From Yoonia sp. SS1-5 (lineage in GTDB: Bacteria > Pseudomonadota > Alphaproteobacteria > Rhodobacterales > Rhodobacteraceae): a stretch of 64,000 bases of DNA. This document shows positions 9,287-17,045 of the stretch, one piece after another. The notes under the pieces are model-generated. The model saw nothing but the letters and a program-made list of their open reading frames with translations, was not told the DNA's origin and searched no databases. Every line of letters begins with the position of its first letter. Within the stretch, counting starts at the first letter, position 1. The position numbers were made by a program, and so were the translations under genes. Where the stretch lies: NCBI RefSeq assembly GCF_038443705.2, contig NZ_CP151764.2, forward strand, positions 248,001 through 312,000. Direction: 5' to 3'.

Positions 9287-10237
9287 ATGGCAAAAGCATT
9301 CGCATCACAAGGCGACATGACCGAAAAGAAAATTACCTTCGACGAAGTTGGGCGCGACCTCTACGCCTTTACCGCCGAGGGCGATCCGAACTCAGGCATC
9401 ATCATCGGCGATGACAGCGTGATGATCGTTGAAGCTCAAGCCACCCCCCGCCTCGCTGAAAAAGTGATCGAGCGGGTGCGCAGCGTCACCGACAAGCCCA
9501 TCAGTCACGTGGTATTGACCCACTATCATGCAGTGCGGGTTTTGGGTGCCTCTGCCTATGGCGCCGATCAGATCATCATGTCCGACGTCGCACGCGGCAT
9601 GGTCGAAGAGCGCGGTCAGGAAGACTGGGACAGCGAATTCCAACGCTTTCCCCGCCTTTTTGAAGGCCATGAAAGCATTCCCGGCCTGACCTACCCAACC
9701 ACGACGTTCAGCGACTCGATGACCGTCTATCTGGGCAAGCGCCGGGTCGATATCAAACATATCGGCCGCGCGCATACCGCAGGCGACGCTGTGATCCATG
9801 TGCCGGATGAAAATGTGATGTTCACCGGCGACATCGTCGAGGATCACTCAGCGTGTTATTGTGGCGATGGGCACTTTGCTGACTGGGGTCAGACACTGAA
9901 CAACATCAAAGACTATGACGTTGATGCTATCGCCCCGGGTCGGGGTGCGGCGCTTGTTGGGAAAGATGCGGTTGAACGTGCGATTGAAAGCACGCGAGAC
10001 TTCGTAACCTCGACGTACGAACCGGCCAAAAAGGTGGCAATGAAGGGTGGAACGCTGAAGGACGCATGGGACGCGGTGCGTGCGGCCTGTGATCCGAAAT
10101 TCAAGGACTATGCCATCTACGAACACTGCCTGCCATTCAACGTCAGCCGGGCCTATGACGAAGCCCGAGGCATTTGGCATCCCCGCATCTGGACCGATAA
10201 GCGCGATTTGGAAATGTGGGAACAGTTGCAAGGCTGA
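9287..10237 (+). CDS. Metallo-beta-lactamase-fold protein with a degenerate metal motif
   Basis: A 316-residue protein with the MBL-fold order. The usual HxHxDH motif reads H79-Y-H-A-V-R84, so the Asp and final His ligands of the second metal site are replaced. Later positions look normal (RAHTAGDAVI, then FTGDIVEDHS). I start at ATG 9287, which has AAGGACC upstream (9274-9280). It lies 63 bases after fahA and before an aromatic hydroxylase, and so probably belongs to the homogentisate transcript. It may bind one metal or be a non-hydrolytic member; the function is unknown. Confidence 0.8.
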   Translation: MAKAFASQGDMTEKKITFDEVGRDLYAFTAEGDPNSGIIIGDDSVMIVEAQATPRLAEKVIERVRSVTDKPISHVVLTHYHAVRVLGASAYGADQIIMSDVARGMVEERGQEDWDSEFQRFPRLFEGHESIPGLTYPTTTFSDSMTVYLGKRRVDIKHIGRAHTAGDAVIHVPDENVMFTGDIVEDHSACYCGDGHFADWGQTLNNIKDYDVDAIAPGRGAALVGKDAVERAIESTRDFVTSTYEPAKKVAMKGGTLKDAWDAVRAACDPKFKDYAIYEHCLPFNVSRAYDEARGIWHPRIWTDKRDLEMWEQLQG

Positions 10238-10263
10238 AGCTCTAATATAGGGGAGGGAATACC

Positions 10264-11889
10264 ATGGTCGACGTTCGCTACGACATCGCATTCAAACTGT
10301 ATCCGTATGAAAAAATAGCGGCGCAGCAGGAAGCGGCGCAACGCCATCCTGTTGTTGTCATCGGCGGTGGTCCGATCGGTATGGCCGTGGCCCTTGACCT
10401 GGGACGAAAAGGGACACCGGTCCTTGTCCTAGATGACCACGAAGGTGTCGGTCAGGGAAGCCGTGCGATCTGTTTTGCCAAACGGACTTTGGAGATCTGC
10501 GACCGGCTGGGCGCAGGTGACGCGATGGTGGACAAAGGGGTTGTATGGAACGTCGGAAAGGTGTTCCACGGCGACGAGCGAATATTCGAGTTTAACCTTC
10601 AGCCCGAAGACGGTCACAAGCGACCGGCCTTCATAAATCTGCAACAACCCTATTTCGAAAAGTTCCTGGTTGACGAAATTCGCAAAGCACAATCAGAGGG
10701 CGCTCTGATCGAAATCCGAGGGCGCAACGCCGTCAGGGCACTTACTCAAAAAGAAGATTACAGCCTGTTGGACGTCGATACACCTGACGGGCCATATCAA
10801 ATTGAGGCCGATTGGGTTGTTGCTTGTGATGGTGCACGTTCGCCGGTTCGCGACATGCTTGGACTGAGCTTTGATGGCCGTGTTTTCGAAGACAATTTCC
10901 TGATCGCCGACGTCAAGATGACCGCTGATTTTCCAACCGAACGGTGGTTCTGGTTCGAGCCACCTTTCAAGGACAGCGGTTCCTCCGCTCTTTTACATAA
11001 ACAGCCCGATGACATCTGGCGCATTGATTTCCAACTTGGCTGGGAAATCGATCGAGAAAAAGAACTCAAGGAAGAGAACATCCGCGCACGCGTCGACGCG
11101 ATGTTGGGTGAAGGGGCGGAGTACGAACTTGAGTGGACGTCAATCTATACGTTCCAATGTCGGCGCATGAAGGAATTTCGCCACGGCAACGTGATCTTTG
11201 CGGGTGACAGTGCGCATCAGGTTTCGCCGTTTGGAGCGCGAGGCGCAAACTCTGGCATTCAGGACGCAGAAAATCTTGCCTGGAAGCTGGACCTTGTGGT
11301 CAAAGAGCTTGCAACTGAAAGTTTACTCGATAGCTACTCAGAAGAGCGCGCCTATGGTGCGGATGAGAATATTTTGAACTCGACACGTGCGACAGATTTC
11401 TTGACCCCAAAGAGCGACGTCAGCAAGACGTTCCGAAATGCGGTTCTTGAGTTGGCCAGAGACTATGAGTTTGCCCGGCCTTTGGTGAACTCCGGGCGGC
11501 TGTCCGTGCCGTGCGTTTACGACGAGTTGTCGCTAAATGGCCCCGATCACTTATCTGGACCGGCAAGAACCAGGGTAGGCGCGCCTTGTGTCGACGCTCC
11601 GCTTGGTGATGGTTTCCTTCTCGGGCGGCTTGGCGGTGAGTTTACAATCCTGGCCGTGAATGAACCCGCGCCTTCGGTTTCGAATGTCGACGGCATCTCT
11701 GTTGCGTCAATCGAACTCTCAACGGACAATGATGATCCGACAGGTGCGGTCAAGGAACGGTATCTAGGGTCAGAGACTTCCGGGGTCTATTTGATCAGAC
11801 CGGATCAGCATGTCGTTGCAAGATGGAAGACGGCGAGTGTGGCAGATATCGAAGCCGCATTGCGTACAGCGATCGGAAAGGGACACTAA
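10264..11889 (+). CDS. FAD-dependent aromatic hydroxylase (MhpA/PheA-like flavoprotein monooxygenase)
   Basis: A 541-residue group A flavoprotein monooxygenase. It has an N-terminal FAD Rossmann motif GGGPIGMAVALDLGRKG (about residues 37-53) and the second FAD motif FAGDSAHQVSPFGARGANSG (about 315-334). A thioredoxin-like C-terminal region is typical of phenol and 3-(3-hydroxyphenyl)propionate hydroxylases. GGGGAGGG sits just before ATG 10264. Position downstream of hmgA-maiA-fahA suggests it hydroxylates an aromatic acid feeding homogentisate, but the substrate cannot be read from sequence. It is followed after one base by a DUF2783 protein. Confidence 0.88.
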   Translation: MVDVRYDIAFKLYPYEKIAAQQEAAQRHPVVVIGGGPIGMAVALDLGRKGTPVLVLDDHEGVGQGSRAICFAKRTLEICDRLGAGDAMVDKGVVWNVGKVFHGDERIFEFNLQPEDGHKRPAFINLQQPYFEKFLVDEIRKAQSEGALIEIRGRNAVRALTQKEDYSLLDVDTPDGPYQIEADWVVACDGARSPVRDMLGLSFDGRVFEDNFLIADVKMTADFPTERWFWFEPPFKDSGSSALLHKQPDDIWRIDFQLGWEIDREKELKEENIRARVDAMLGEGAEYELEWTSIYTFQCRRMKEFRHGNVIFAGDSAHQVSPFGARGANSGIQDAENLAWKLDLVVKELATESLLDSYSEERAYGADENILNSTRATDFLTPKSDVSKTFRNAVLELARDYEFARPLVNSGRLSVPCVYDELSLNGPDHLSGPARTRVGAPCVDAPLGDGFLLGRLGGEFTILAVNEPAPSVSNVDGISVASIELSTDNDDPTGAVKERYLGSETSGVYLIRPDQHVVARWKTASVADIEAALRTAIGKGH

Positions 11890-11890
11890 A

Positions 11891-12079
11891 ATGACATTGA
11901 ACCTTTTACCAAATATCAACGACCCCGACGGCTTCTACGATGAGCTTCTTGAGAGCCATCAAGGCCTCACCGACAAAGAGAGTGAGGCTTTGAATGCTAG
12001 GCTCATTCTCGTCCTTGCAAACCACATTGGGGATCGAGACATCTTGCGTTCCGCCCTAGACGCCGCGAAAAGAACTTAG
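11891..12079 (+). CDS. DUF2783 small protein
   Basis: This 62-residue acidic protein starts one base after the hydroxylase stop. It carries the pattern INDPDGFYDELLESHQGL and LNARLILVLANHIGD that I associate with DUF2783, a short family commonly encoded beside flavin hydroxylases. No catalytic motif or signal peptide is seen. A role as a small partner or stabiliser of the hydroxylase is a guess based on position. Confidence 0.8.
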   Translation: MTLNLLPNINDPDGFYDELLESHQGLTDKESEALNARLILVLANHIGDRDILRSALDAAKRT

Positions 12080-12087
12080 GTTACGTC

Positions 12088-12114
12088 CATAGGTTCACTA
12101 TAGACAACATAGGT
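12088..12114. promoter_or_regulatory. Direct repeat upstream of the IclR gene
   Basis: CATAGGT occurs at 12088-12094 and 12108-12114, a period of 20 bp, in the short gap between the DUF2783 gene and the IclR gene. A regulator could bind such a pair on one face of the DNA. There is no independent support. Confidence 0.3.
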
Positions 12115-12159
12115 GATTTTGCTAGTGTGCCCTAAGAACAGAATTAGGCGGGACACTAG

Positions 12160-12912
12160 ATGAAGACGGTCGACAAGGCGCTATCGGTTCTTGACCAGTT
12201 CTCAATGGAAAACACCGAGATCGGGTTGAGCGAACTGTCTCGAATGGCAGGTTTAGACAAAGCTGCGACCCGCAGGCTGCTTGTCGCCTTGTCCAAACAT
12301 GGTTTTATCGAGCAGTCGTCAGACACGCGCAAGTATCGCCTTGGTCATGGATTTCTTCGACTTGCTCGTATTCGCGAAGCGACGGTTCCGGTAACCCGTG
12401 CCGCGCAAGAGGTTGCAAATTGGCTGGTCGAACAAACAAACGAAACCGTGCATGTGAGCATTCCAGGGGCGCAAGGGATGACCACGATCGCCCACAGGCT
12501 TCCAAACAGGGGGCACGTTGTGAACATCGTGCCCTCGCAAATTCTATACTATCATGCGACAGCATCCGGCTTGGCATACCTCTCGTTTGCGAGCGCCGAA
12601 ACAGCAAACAAGATTCTGTCGATGAAGCGAGAAAAAATGACTGAAGCGACCGTCACTTCGAAACCTGAGCTTCGGAAAATGACGAGCACGTTTAGGTCTC
12701 AAGGATATTCTCAAACACGTAACACTTTCGAGTCAGATGTATCGAGCATAGCGATGCCATTCTTTCAGGATGAGCACGACCCCGCAGGGTCAATTGCGTT
12801 GGCTCTGCCAAAAAGTGATCTGACAGATGGTAGACGAGACGAACTGTTACCCTTTTTGAAAGAGGCCGTTTCTCGGTTGGAAACAGCGTTAACGGGCTTG
12901 CAGTCAAGCTAG
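12160..12912 (+). CDS. IclR-family transcriptional regulator
   Basis: A 250-residue regulator. The N-terminal winged helix has the IclR pattern (KALSVLDQFS, IGLSELSRMAGLDKAATRRLLVAL, YRLGHGFLRLA). A C-terminal GAF-like effector domain follows, containing YYHATASGLAYLSF. Its stop overlaps by four bases the stop of the convergent sulfatase gene. It may control that sulfatase and the divergent flavoenzyme at 14679, or the upstream hydroxylase operon. The inducer is unknown. Confidence 0.9.
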   Translation: MKTVDKALSVLDQFSMENTEIGLSELSRMAGLDKAATRRLLVALSKHGFIEQSSDTRKYRLGHGFLRLARIREATVPVTRAAQEVANWLVEQTNETVHVSIPGAQGMTTIAHRLPNRGHVVNIVPSQILYYHATASGLAYLSFASAETANKILSMKREKMTEATVTSKPELRKMTSTFRSQGYSQTRNTFESDVSSIAMPFFQDEHDPAGSIALALPKSDLTDGRRDELLPFLKEAVSRLETALTGLQSS

Positions 12913-14549
12913 CGTTTTGACCGGTTAGGAGCTGACCCACGGTAGCTGGCAGTCCAAGCCTCAGGCACGTCATTTTCCTCAACCAGTCCAAGCACAACGC
13001 CTGTTTGCCCGCCATCTTGGCGTTTCTTAGCTATTTCGGCATCAGATATGGTGACCCGCTGCGACATTCGAAGTGACCAATCATGCAAATAGACATACAT
13101 TGCTGCTCTTGCGTCGATGTAATCAGCGTTTGTTCCGAGATCTTTCAACTCCTCAGGGTCGTTGGCCAGGTCAAACAGCATTGGCGGCAAGCCGCCTTCG
13201 CAATGGACAAGTTTCCAGTCGTGGGTGGCAACCATAAACATCCTTGCATCTTTGGCAGGCACATCAATCTCTCTACAAACTGGGTGACTTGAATAGTCAT
13301 ATTCACTGACAGCATAGGTCCTTGGGTTAGGATGTTCTCGCCCTTGCAGGTAAGGCATAAGCGAGCGTCCTTCGACAACGTTTAAGGGGACTTCGCATCT
13401 GGCCGCATCAATGATGGTTGCTGTTACGTCAATCGCTTCGACGAGATCATTGCAGACCGTGCCGCGTGTCATTTCGGCGCTTTCGCGAGGATCGTAAATG
13501 ATCAGAGGAACCTTGACGGACGGGGCATGAAAGAGATCCTTTTCGCCTAACCAATGATCACCCAGATAATCCCCATGATCAGATGTAATGATGATCATGG
13601 TGTCTTTGTCGCGCCCTGTTTCCTTTAGGTACCGCAGCAGACGCCCCACCTGGTCATCGCATTGCTTGATCAACCCCATGTAGATCGGAATCACTTTCTC
13701 ACGGACATCTTCACGGGAGAAACTCTTTCCTACGCGACCGGAGGCAAAAGCCTCATAAATGGGGTGGGGGTTCTCCAGTTCTGCCGGGTCTTTGACAACC
13801 GGAACGATATCCTTAGCGGAGTACATGTCGTGGTAGGGGGCCGGGACAATATAGGGCCAATGGGGTTTGATATAGCTTATGTGCGCGCACCAGGGTTCAG
13901 ATGTAGCGTTCATGAACTTGATGGCTTCCGTTGTCAGCCACGGGGTTTCGCTGTCAGCCTCGTCAATGTTAGCCGGTAGGTCGGCGTTTTTCATAAACCA
14001 GCCGCTGGCGATTTCATTGCCGTCGAGGCCGGCGTTTGCAAAGTCAGCCCAAGGGTTTTCGCCTTCGTAGCCTTTTGACTTCAGATATTCGTTGTAAGGG
14101 CTTCGTTTAGCATCATAGGGCCCATCAGGACCGACAGCCCAAAGGCCATCGTCCCTGCACCAAACATCAAACCCACATTCGGATTGGCGGGCACCAATGA
14201 CAGAATCGGGCGACAGGCCAAGGCGCTCCATTCCCTTTATGTCCGCTTTCATATGCGTTTTACCGACCAACCAACACCCGACACCACCAGCTCTAAGGTG
14301 ATCGCCAAGGGTCAGTTCACCGACCCGCAGAGGATATCCATTCCATTGCGCGCCATGGCTGCTGACGTATCGACCTGTATAAGCGCTCATGCGTGCAGCA
14401 CCACAGACGGGAGATTGCGTGTAGGCCTCAGTAAACCGCACGCCCTTTGCCGCGATTTCGTCAATGTTGGGGGTGTGCAATGTGGGGTGACCCGCGCAAC
14501 TCAGGTAATCAAACCGAAGCTGGTCGAACATGATGTAGAGAATGTTCAT
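12909..14549 (-). CDS. Sulfatase-family hydrolase (alkaline-phosphatase fold)
   Basis: A 546-residue type I sulfatase/phosphonate-monoester-hydrolase-like enzyme without a signal peptide, so likely cytoplasmic. Metal ligands are suggested by FDQLRFDY near the N-terminus and TSDHGDYLGDH in the second half. The formylglycine motif is C49-G-A-A-R53, matching C-x-A-x-R rather than the usual C-x-P-x-R, within SPVCGAARMSAYTGRY. It could act on a sulfate ester or related diester. Divergent from the flavoenzyme at 14679, it probably shares control with it. Confidence 0.85.
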   Translation of the reverse strand: MNILYIMFDQLRFDYLSCAGHPTLHTPNIDEIAAKGVRFTEAYTQSPVCGAARMSAYTGRYVSSHGAQWNGYPLRVGELTLGDHLRAGGVGCWLVGKTHMKADIKGMERLGLSPDSVIGARQSECGFDVWCRDDGLWAVGPDGPYDAKRSPYNEYLKSKGYEGENPWADFANAGLDGNEIASGWFMKNADLPANIDEADSETPWLTTEAIKFMNATSEPWCAHISYIKPHWPYIVPAPYHDMYSAKDIVPVVKDPAELENPHPIYEAFASGRVGKSFSREDVREKVIPIYMGLIKQCDDQVGRLLRYLKETGRDKDTMIIITSDHGDYLGDHWLGEKDLFHAPSVKVPLIIYDPRESAEMTRGTVCNDLVEAIDVTATIIDAARCEVPLNVVEGRSLMPYLQGREHPNPRTYAVSEYDYSSHPVCREIDVPAKDARMFMVATHDWKLVHCEGGLPPMLFDLANDPEELKDLGTNADYIDARAAMYVYLHDWSLRMSQRVTISDAEIAKKRQDGGQTGVVLGLVEENDVPEAWTASYRGSAPNRSKR

Positions 14550-14597
14550 AGAGAGGCCTCCTTAAGATCGGAACGCAGAATTTTCGTTTAGAGCAGA

Positions 14598-14626
14598 TTG
14601 ACAATTCTCGCTAGATTTTGCAATAT
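14598..14626 (+). promoter_or_regulatory. Putative sigma-70 promoter for the flavoenzyme gene
   Basis: TTGACA (14598-14603) is followed after exactly 17 bp by CAATAT (14621-14626), 52 bases before the chosen ATG at 14679. The elements lie between the divergent sulfatase and flavoenzyme genes. This is a pattern match only. Confidence 0.45.
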
Positions 14627-14678
14627 AAATTCCGTTGGTGACAATAATGATCCTATTTTCAAAGGAAGTCGAAGAGCC

Positions 14679-16712
14679 ATGAGTTACGATCTATTGTTCG
14701 AACCCGTCAAAATTGGACCCGTTACGGCACCAAACCGCTTTTTCGCCGCGCCTCACGCTACGGGTCATGGATTTTCTCTGCCTGCAGGCTCAACAGCCCT
14801 GAGGGCAATGAAAGCGGAAGGTGGCTGGGGAACAGTCGCCGTTCAGATCACTGAGGTCAGCAACAACTCTGATATGGCAAATCACCCGATCGAACGAATT
14901 TGGGACGATGTCTATCTGGACCAACACGCCAAGCAAGTTGAAGCGATCAAGGCACATGGCTCCTTGGCAGCGATCGAGTTAGCACACGGCGGGATGAGGG
15001 CGCGAAACTTTGCCACAGGCGTGCCGGTGATTGGACCATCAGACTTGCCTATTTTGCGGGCTGAACTGCCGGTGCAAGCAAAGGCTATGGACAAATCCGA
15101 CATTCGAGAGTTCCGACGTGCGCACAAGAAGGCCGCACAAAACGCCAAGGATGTTGGCTATGACATTCTCTATGTCTATGCCGCACATGACATTTCGCTC
15201 CTCTCACATTTCCTGTCACGGCGCACGAATTTCCGCAGCGATGAATACGGTGGATCTTTGGAAAACCGCGCGCGTCTTTTGCGCGAAATTCTTGAAGACA
15301 CACTTGAGTTGGCTGAAGGGGAGCGCGCTGTAGCTTTGCGGTTTGCCGTGCATGAGCCAGGTGCCAAACATGCAATGACCTACGATGGCGAGGGCAGGGA
15401 GGTTGTCGAAATGCTCGCAGACCTTCCCGACCTTTGGGATGTTAACATTTCCGGCTGGTCAGCTGACTCCGCGACATCTCGTTTCACTGAGCAAGGCTAC
15501 CAGCTTGAGTTTACGTCTTTCGTAAAGCAGGTCACGAACAAGCCAGTAGTAGGTGTGGGACGATTTACGTCACCGGATACGATGGCATCGGTCATCAAAT
15601 CCGGCAAGTTAGACTTGATAGGTGGCGCACGCCCATCAATTGCCGATCCTTTCCTGCCCAATAAAATAAAAGAGAACCGCGTTGAGGAAATTCGCGAATG
15701 TGTGGGTTGTAACATCTGTGTCAGCATGGATGCTTACGGTGTCCCACTTCGATGTACCCAGAACCCAACGATCGGAGAAGAATGGCGGCGCGGTTGGCAT
15801 CCCGAAATCGTAGGACAAGCGAACAAGCAGGAAACCAGTCTGATTGTTGGTGCCGGTCCCGCTGGACTGGAATGTGCCCTGACTCTTGCAAAGGCGGGGC
15901 ATCAAGTGACGCTTGCCGATGCAGCAGACGAGGTTGGCGGTCGCGCTCTTCTGGAGGGCGGACTTCCGGGCCTGCACGGGTATCGGCGCGTGATTGATTA
16001 CCGGCTGTGGAACCTACAGCAAAGGGGTAATGTCGATATCTACACCGCCAGCCCACTCGAAGCTGGCGATCTTGGCGACTTTGGCGCCGACAATATCATT
16101 TTCGCGACCGGCGCATCCTGGCGTTGTGACGGTGTCGGGCGGTCAAATTTTGACGCCGTCGATTGGGCATCGGGCACGAATGTACTGACGCCCGCGGACA
16201 TCATCGCCGGTAAAGTGCCGGACGGCCCTGTCGTGGTCTATGATGACGACCACTTCTATATGGCGAGTGTTCTTGCTGAACACCTGCACGCCAAAGGGTG
16301 CGACGTGACCTATGTTACACCGCTTGAAAGCGTTGCAAGTTGGACGGCATACACGCTGGAACAGCGCAGCATCATTGGCCGCTTCAAGTCGCTTGGCATT
16401 TCCATGCACGTAAATAGCACTTTCAGAGATTATCGTGCCGGGGTGGTTACAGTGGAAGACGCTTATGCTTGTGACAGCGAGAAACGGTTTGAAGCATCTG
16501 CATTGATCTTTGTCGGTGCTCGTACGCCGAACAAGGCGCTATATGAAGGCTTCGCGCAGAGCCAGCCAGATTCGAGGGCATTCTTAATAGGCGATTGTCT
16601 GGTGCCGGGGATGATTCAGGCAGCCATTCACTCCGGCCATCGAGTAGCAAAAGAGCTGATCGATGACGGCGTTGTTCCGTTCAAACTCGAAAAGCCCATT
16701 GCCGCAGAGTAA
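14679..16712 (+). CDS. FMN/[4Fe-4S]/FAD oxidoreductase (trimethylamine dehydrogenase / 2,4-dienoyl-CoA reductase family)
   Basis: A 677-residue enzyme. Residues 1 to about 330 form an old-yellow-enzyme FMN barrel (LFEPVKIGPVTAPNRF, with SRRTNFRSDEYGGSLENR). A [4Fe-4S] site follows with Cys 341, 344, 347 and 359 (C-x2-C-x2-C-x11-C). The C-terminal half is a FAD/NAD-type domain (LIVGAGPAGLECALTLA). Relatives dehydrogenate methylated amines or reduce unsaturated acyl compounds. I start at ATG 14679, preceded by AAAGGAAG. The window also contains a quaternary-amine operon (33.0-40.8 kb), so an amine substrate is possible but unproved. Confidence 0.88.
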   Translation: MSYDLLFEPVKIGPVTAPNRFFAAPHATGHGFSLPAGSTALRAMKAEGGWGTVAVQITEVSNNSDMANHPIERIWDDVYLDQHAKQVEAIKAHGSLAAIELAHGGMRARNFATGVPVIGPSDLPILRAELPVQAKAMDKSDIREFRRAHKKAAQNAKDVGYDILYVYAAHDISLLSHFLSRRTNFRSDEYGGSLENRARLLREILEDTLELAEGERAVALRFAVHEPGAKHAMTYDGEGREVVEMLADLPDLWDVNISGWSADSATSRFTEQGYQLEFTSFVKQVTNKPVVGVGRFTSPDTMASVIKSGKLDLIGGARPSIADPFLPNKIKENRVEEIRECVGCNICVSMDAYGVPLRCTQNPTIGEEWRRGWHPEIVGQANKQETSLIVGAGPAGLECALTLAKAGHQVTLADAADEVGGRALLEGGLPGLHGYRRVIDYRLWNLQQRGNVDIYTASPLEAGDLGDFGADNIIFATGASWRCDGVGRSNFDAVDWASGTNVLTPADIIAGKVPDGPVVVYDDDHFYMASVLAEHLHAKGCDVTYVTPLESVASWTAYTLEQRSIIGRFKSLGISMHVNSTFRDYRAGVVTVEDAYACDSEKRFEASALIFVGARTPNKALYEGFAQSQPDSRAFLIGDCLVPGMIQAAIHSGHRVAKELIDDGVVPFKLEKPIAAE

Positions 16713-17045
16713 TGCACTGAAAGACTATAAGTTGGTAAAGCAAGCGGGTGTTGGGCTCACAAACCAAACGCATGCATAAAGTTAAGGCATTGAATTCACT
16801 GGATTTTGAGGTTCAGTCGGAGCGAGACGAAAATCCTACGCTCTATGGCTAAGAAAAACAGGGCTTCCGTCAAGCGACACGTCGACACAAAGAAGACCGA
16901 CGTAGTGAGATTTCGCAGCCTGACAGTCGCCAGAGTTAATCGGAAGACAGAATACGGCTTAAGAATCATCGGGTTCGCGCGCAACAGCACAACAAGTATT
17001 TAGGATCACTGGCAACAGTAACATCGGCATTACTTATCGTTAGCA
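16713..17045. other. 333-bp intergenic region without a convincing gene
   Basis: The region separates the flavoenzyme gene from the 3' end of the convergent RND gene. A 65-codon open frame at 16806-17003 encodes a short, very basic peptide with no recognised family and no convincing ribosome site. No clear terminator hairpin with a T-run is seen. Confidence 0.5.

Noticed and set aside
16806..17003. 65-codon basic open frame between the flavoenzyme and RND genes
   Set aside because: No convincing ribosome site, no family resemblance and composition like random sequence.
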